From NCBI GenBank assembly GCA_903825065.1, contig CAIJZG010000089.1, forward strand, positions 1 through 6,843: a DNA stretch of 6,843 nt, written 5' to 3'. Positions 5,064 through 6,843 of this stretch are shown one piece after another. Below the pieces are notes generated by a model. It was given only the letters and a program-made list of their open reading frames with translations. It was not told the origin of the DNA and did no database searches. A program made the translations under genes and the position numbers. How positions within the stretch are numbered: position 1 is the first letter of the stretch; every line of letters starts with the position of its first letter. The DNA comes from an uncultured Bacteroidota bacterium. Its GTDB lineage: Bacteria; Bacteroidota; Bacteroidia; Chitinophagales; Chitinophagaceae.

Positions 5064-6746
5064 ATGAAGATTTTCTTAGCACAGCAGAATTACCATATTG
5101 GCAATTTTGAATACAATACCCAAAAAATTATTAAAGCTATTGAAATAGCAAAAGCAGCAGGTGGCGATCTGATTCTATTCAGCGAAATGAGTGTGTGTGG
5201 TTATCCTGCGAGGGATTTTGTAGAGTTTAATGATTTTATCAGTAAATGCGAAGCCTCTATTGAGCTAATTAAATCACATGCCGATACAATTGGTGTTATC
5301 ATCGGCTCCCCTGCTAAAAATCTTTATCAGAAAGGGAAGGGTTTATTTAATGCTGCTTATTTTTTATATGAAAATGAAATAAAATCTGAGATCCACAAAA
5401 CCTTGTTACCTACCTATGATGTTTTTGATGAGTATCGATATTTCGAACCTGCTTATGAGTGGAATGTGGTATCGTTTAAAGGAAAAAGATTAGCCATCAC
5501 TATCTGCGAGGACATTTGGAATTTGGGAGATAACCCCTTATACAGAATTTGTCCGATGGATCATTTGATGGAACAGCATCCCGACATCATGCTAAATCTT
5601 AGTGCATCTCCATTCGATTATACACATGATGAAGATCGTAAATCGGTGATTAAAGCAAATGTGTTGAAGTATAAGATTCCAATGTTTTATTGTAACGCAG
5701 TAGGTAGTCAGACAGAAATTGTTTTTGATGGAGCCTCTTTAATTTTTGATAAAGATGCTAACTTATGCAAGGCATTCCCATTATTTGAAGAAGCCCTAGA
5801 ATCTGTTGATGTAAATGATGATGGAAGTATCGCTGCTTGTATTGTTGAACCAGCTAGTAGAGTTCCAGATAAAGAATTAAATCCTGCCACACTTGAGCCA
5901 GAATTAAATATTGCTCAGGTTTACGACGCATTAATTTTGGGAATCAAAGATTATTTTTCAAAAATGGGATTTAGTAAAGCTATTGTGGGGTCCTCAGGTG
6001 GTATTGATTCTGCAGTAGTATTAGCGCTAGCTTGTGATGCTTTAGGAAAAGAAAATGTACGAGCAATTCTAATGCCTTCCCCTTATTCATCTGAACATTC
6101 CGTTAATGATGCGGTGGCTTTGAGTAAAAATCTGGGGAACCCTTATGAAATTGTTCGCATTAATGATGTTTACGAATCATTTTTAAAAACCTTGGAGCCA
6201 ATTTTTAATGGACTTCCATTTTCCTTGGCCGAAGAAAATATACAAAGTAGAAGTAGGGGAAATTTATTGATGGCTATCTCTAATAAGTTTGGATATATCC
6301 TGTTAAACACATCCAATAAAAGTGAGCTCGCAACCGGCTATGGTACGCTCTATGGTGATATGGCTGGAGGATTAGGTGTATTAGGAGATTGCTATAAATT
6401 ACAAGTATATGCATTAGCGGGATATATAAATAGAAACAAGGAAATCATTCCGCACAATATTATTGAAAAAGCACCAAGTGCCGAATTACGTCCTAATCAA
6501 AAAGACAGCGATAGCCTACCAGATTATTTAGTTCTTGATCAAATCCTGTATCAGTACATTGAAAAGCGCCAGGGACCTGTAGAAATCAAATTATTGGGTT
6601 ATGGTGAAGCATTAGTAGATCGGACATTAAAAATGGTCAATAATAACGAATACAAACGCAATCAGTTTTGTCCAATCATCCGCATTTCTCCAAAAGCATT
6701 TGGGGTAGGAAGAAGAGTTCCAATTGTAGGGAAGTACTTGTCTTAA
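5064..6746 (+). CDS. nadE: Glutamine-dependent NAD+ synthase
   Basis: A 560-residue cytoplasmic enzyme for the last step of NAD+ biosynthesis. It amidates nicotinic acid adenine dinucleotide with ATP, using ammonia released from glutamine. The N-terminal nitrilase-type glutaminase domain (about 1-260) has its full Glu-Lys-Cys triad: Glu41 in FSEMSVCGYPARDF, Lys112 in HKTLLPTYDVFDE and Cys148 in ITICEDIW. The C-terminal synthetase domain (about 285-560) has the ATP-pyrophosphatase loop GSSGGIDSA (309-317), LNTSNKSELATGYGTLYGDM (414-433) and PSAELRPNQKDSDSLPDY (471-488). The frame stays open back to a GTG at 4989 and an ATG at 5025. I chose ATG 5064 because MKIFLAQQNYHIGNF is the usual family N terminus and the upstream residues look non-conserved; no Shine-Dalgarno helps decide. 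It diverges from gldB. The product call is firm; the start is likely. Confidence 0.95.
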   Translation: MKIFLAQQNYHIGNFEYNTQKIIKAIEIAKAAGGDLILFSEMSVCGYPARDFVEFNDFISKCEASIELIKSHADTIGVIIGSPAKNLYQKGKGLFNAAYFLYENEIKSEIHKTLLPTYDVFDEYRYFEPAYEWNVVSFKGKRLAITICEDIWNLGDNPLYRICPMDHLMEQHPDIMLNLSASPFDYTHDEDRKSVIKANVLKYKIPMFYCNAVGSQTEIVFDGASLIFDKDANLCKAFPLFEEALESVDVNDDGSIAACIVEPASRVPDKELNPATLEPELNIAQVYDALILGIKDYFSKMGFSKAIVGSSGGIDSAVVLALACDALGKENVRAILMPSPYSSEHSVNDAVALSKNLGNPYEIVRINDVYESFLKTLEPIFNGLPFSLAEENIQSRSRGNLLMAISNKFGYILLNTSNKSELATGYGTLYGDMAGGLGVLGDCYKLQVYALAGYINRNKEIIPHNIIEKAPSAELRPNQKDSDSLPDYLVLDQILYQYIEKRQGPVEIKLLGYGEALVDRTLKMVNNNEYKRNQFCPIIRISPKAFGVGRRVPIVGKYLS

Positions 6747-6790
6747 AAGTTTTATTTTGGTAAATAATGTATTGAAGAAAAACTCGAAAC

Positions 6791-6823
6791 TACCCCTTAA
6801 GTTCGCTTGCGAACAGGATGGTA
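6791..6823 (+). other. Interrupted hairpin downstream of nadE
   Basis: Within the gene-free 97 bases after nadE, GTTCGC (6801-6806) is complementary to GCGAAC (6809-6814). This gives a five-pair stem with a CTTG tetraloop. Outer pairs CCT/AGG (6795-6797 with 6815-6817) and TACC/GGTA (6791-6794 with 6820-6823) extend it around small bulges. The only T-run (6836-6841) lies 12 bases beyond the extended stem, so it is not a classic intrinsic terminator. It could be a 3' processing or stabilising structure for the nadE mRNA, a weak terminator, or a leader element of a gene beyond the right edge. Confidence 0.3.
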
Positions 6824-6843
6824 TATTAAAATTAATTTTTTAC

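Noticed and set aside
1..6843. CRISPR arrays, insertion sequences, tRNA/rRNA genes, defence or phage genes
   Set aside because: No spaced direct repeats, transposase, terminal inverted repeats with target duplications, or RNA-gene signatures were seen; the genes are conserved housekeeping or phylum-core genes.

Overview
The window looks like ordinary chromosomal DNA of a Bacteroidota bacterium, probably a Chitinophagaceae/Cytophaga-like lineage. The evidence is a GldB-type gliding lipoprotein with a lipobox, a pyruvate dehydrogenase E2 whose lipoyl domains begin with MPRLSDTM, an isocitrate dehydrogenase of the long Rickettsia/Thermus-like type, an AT-rich base composition, and start codons without Shine-Dalgarno sequences, which is usual in this phylum. 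The placement below phylum level is inference.

Layout from left to right. Bases 1-245 hold no supported gene. They contain a patch of interlocking inverted repeats (about 37-160) that could be an unassigned structured RNA, then a strong, probably bidirectional terminator hairpin (182-224). Next come two minus-strand central-metabolism genes: icd (isocitrate dehydrogenase, 1956-3410), followed 51 bp downstream by pdhC (pyruvate dehydrogenase E2, 246-1904). They probably form one transcription unit that ends at the 182-224 hairpin. A 157-bp AT-rich divergent spacer separates icd from the plus-strand apaG (3568-3954). apaG meets the minus-strand gldB (3958-4959) tail to tail with only 3 bp between the stop codons. 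gldB and the plus-strand nadE (best start 5064, stop 6746) diverge from a spacer of about 104 bp. The last 97 bp hold no gene, only an interrupted hairpin.

Functionally, pdhC and icd sit in consecutive central carbon steps (pyruvate to acetyl-CoA, isocitrate to 2-oxoglutarate). nadE makes the NAD+ that pyruvate dehydrogenase uses, and that this IDH may also use, because its cofactor-pocket residues look NAD-type rather than NADP-type. gldB belongs to gliding motility and type IX secretion-associated biology. apaG is a small conserved protein of loosely defined role.

I found no convincing undescribed multi-gene system. The points most worth a second look are the predicted NAD+ preference of the IDH, the folded element at the left edge, and an 11-base motif (TTAATTTSNCG, read on the minus strand) just upstream of all three minus-strand genes.
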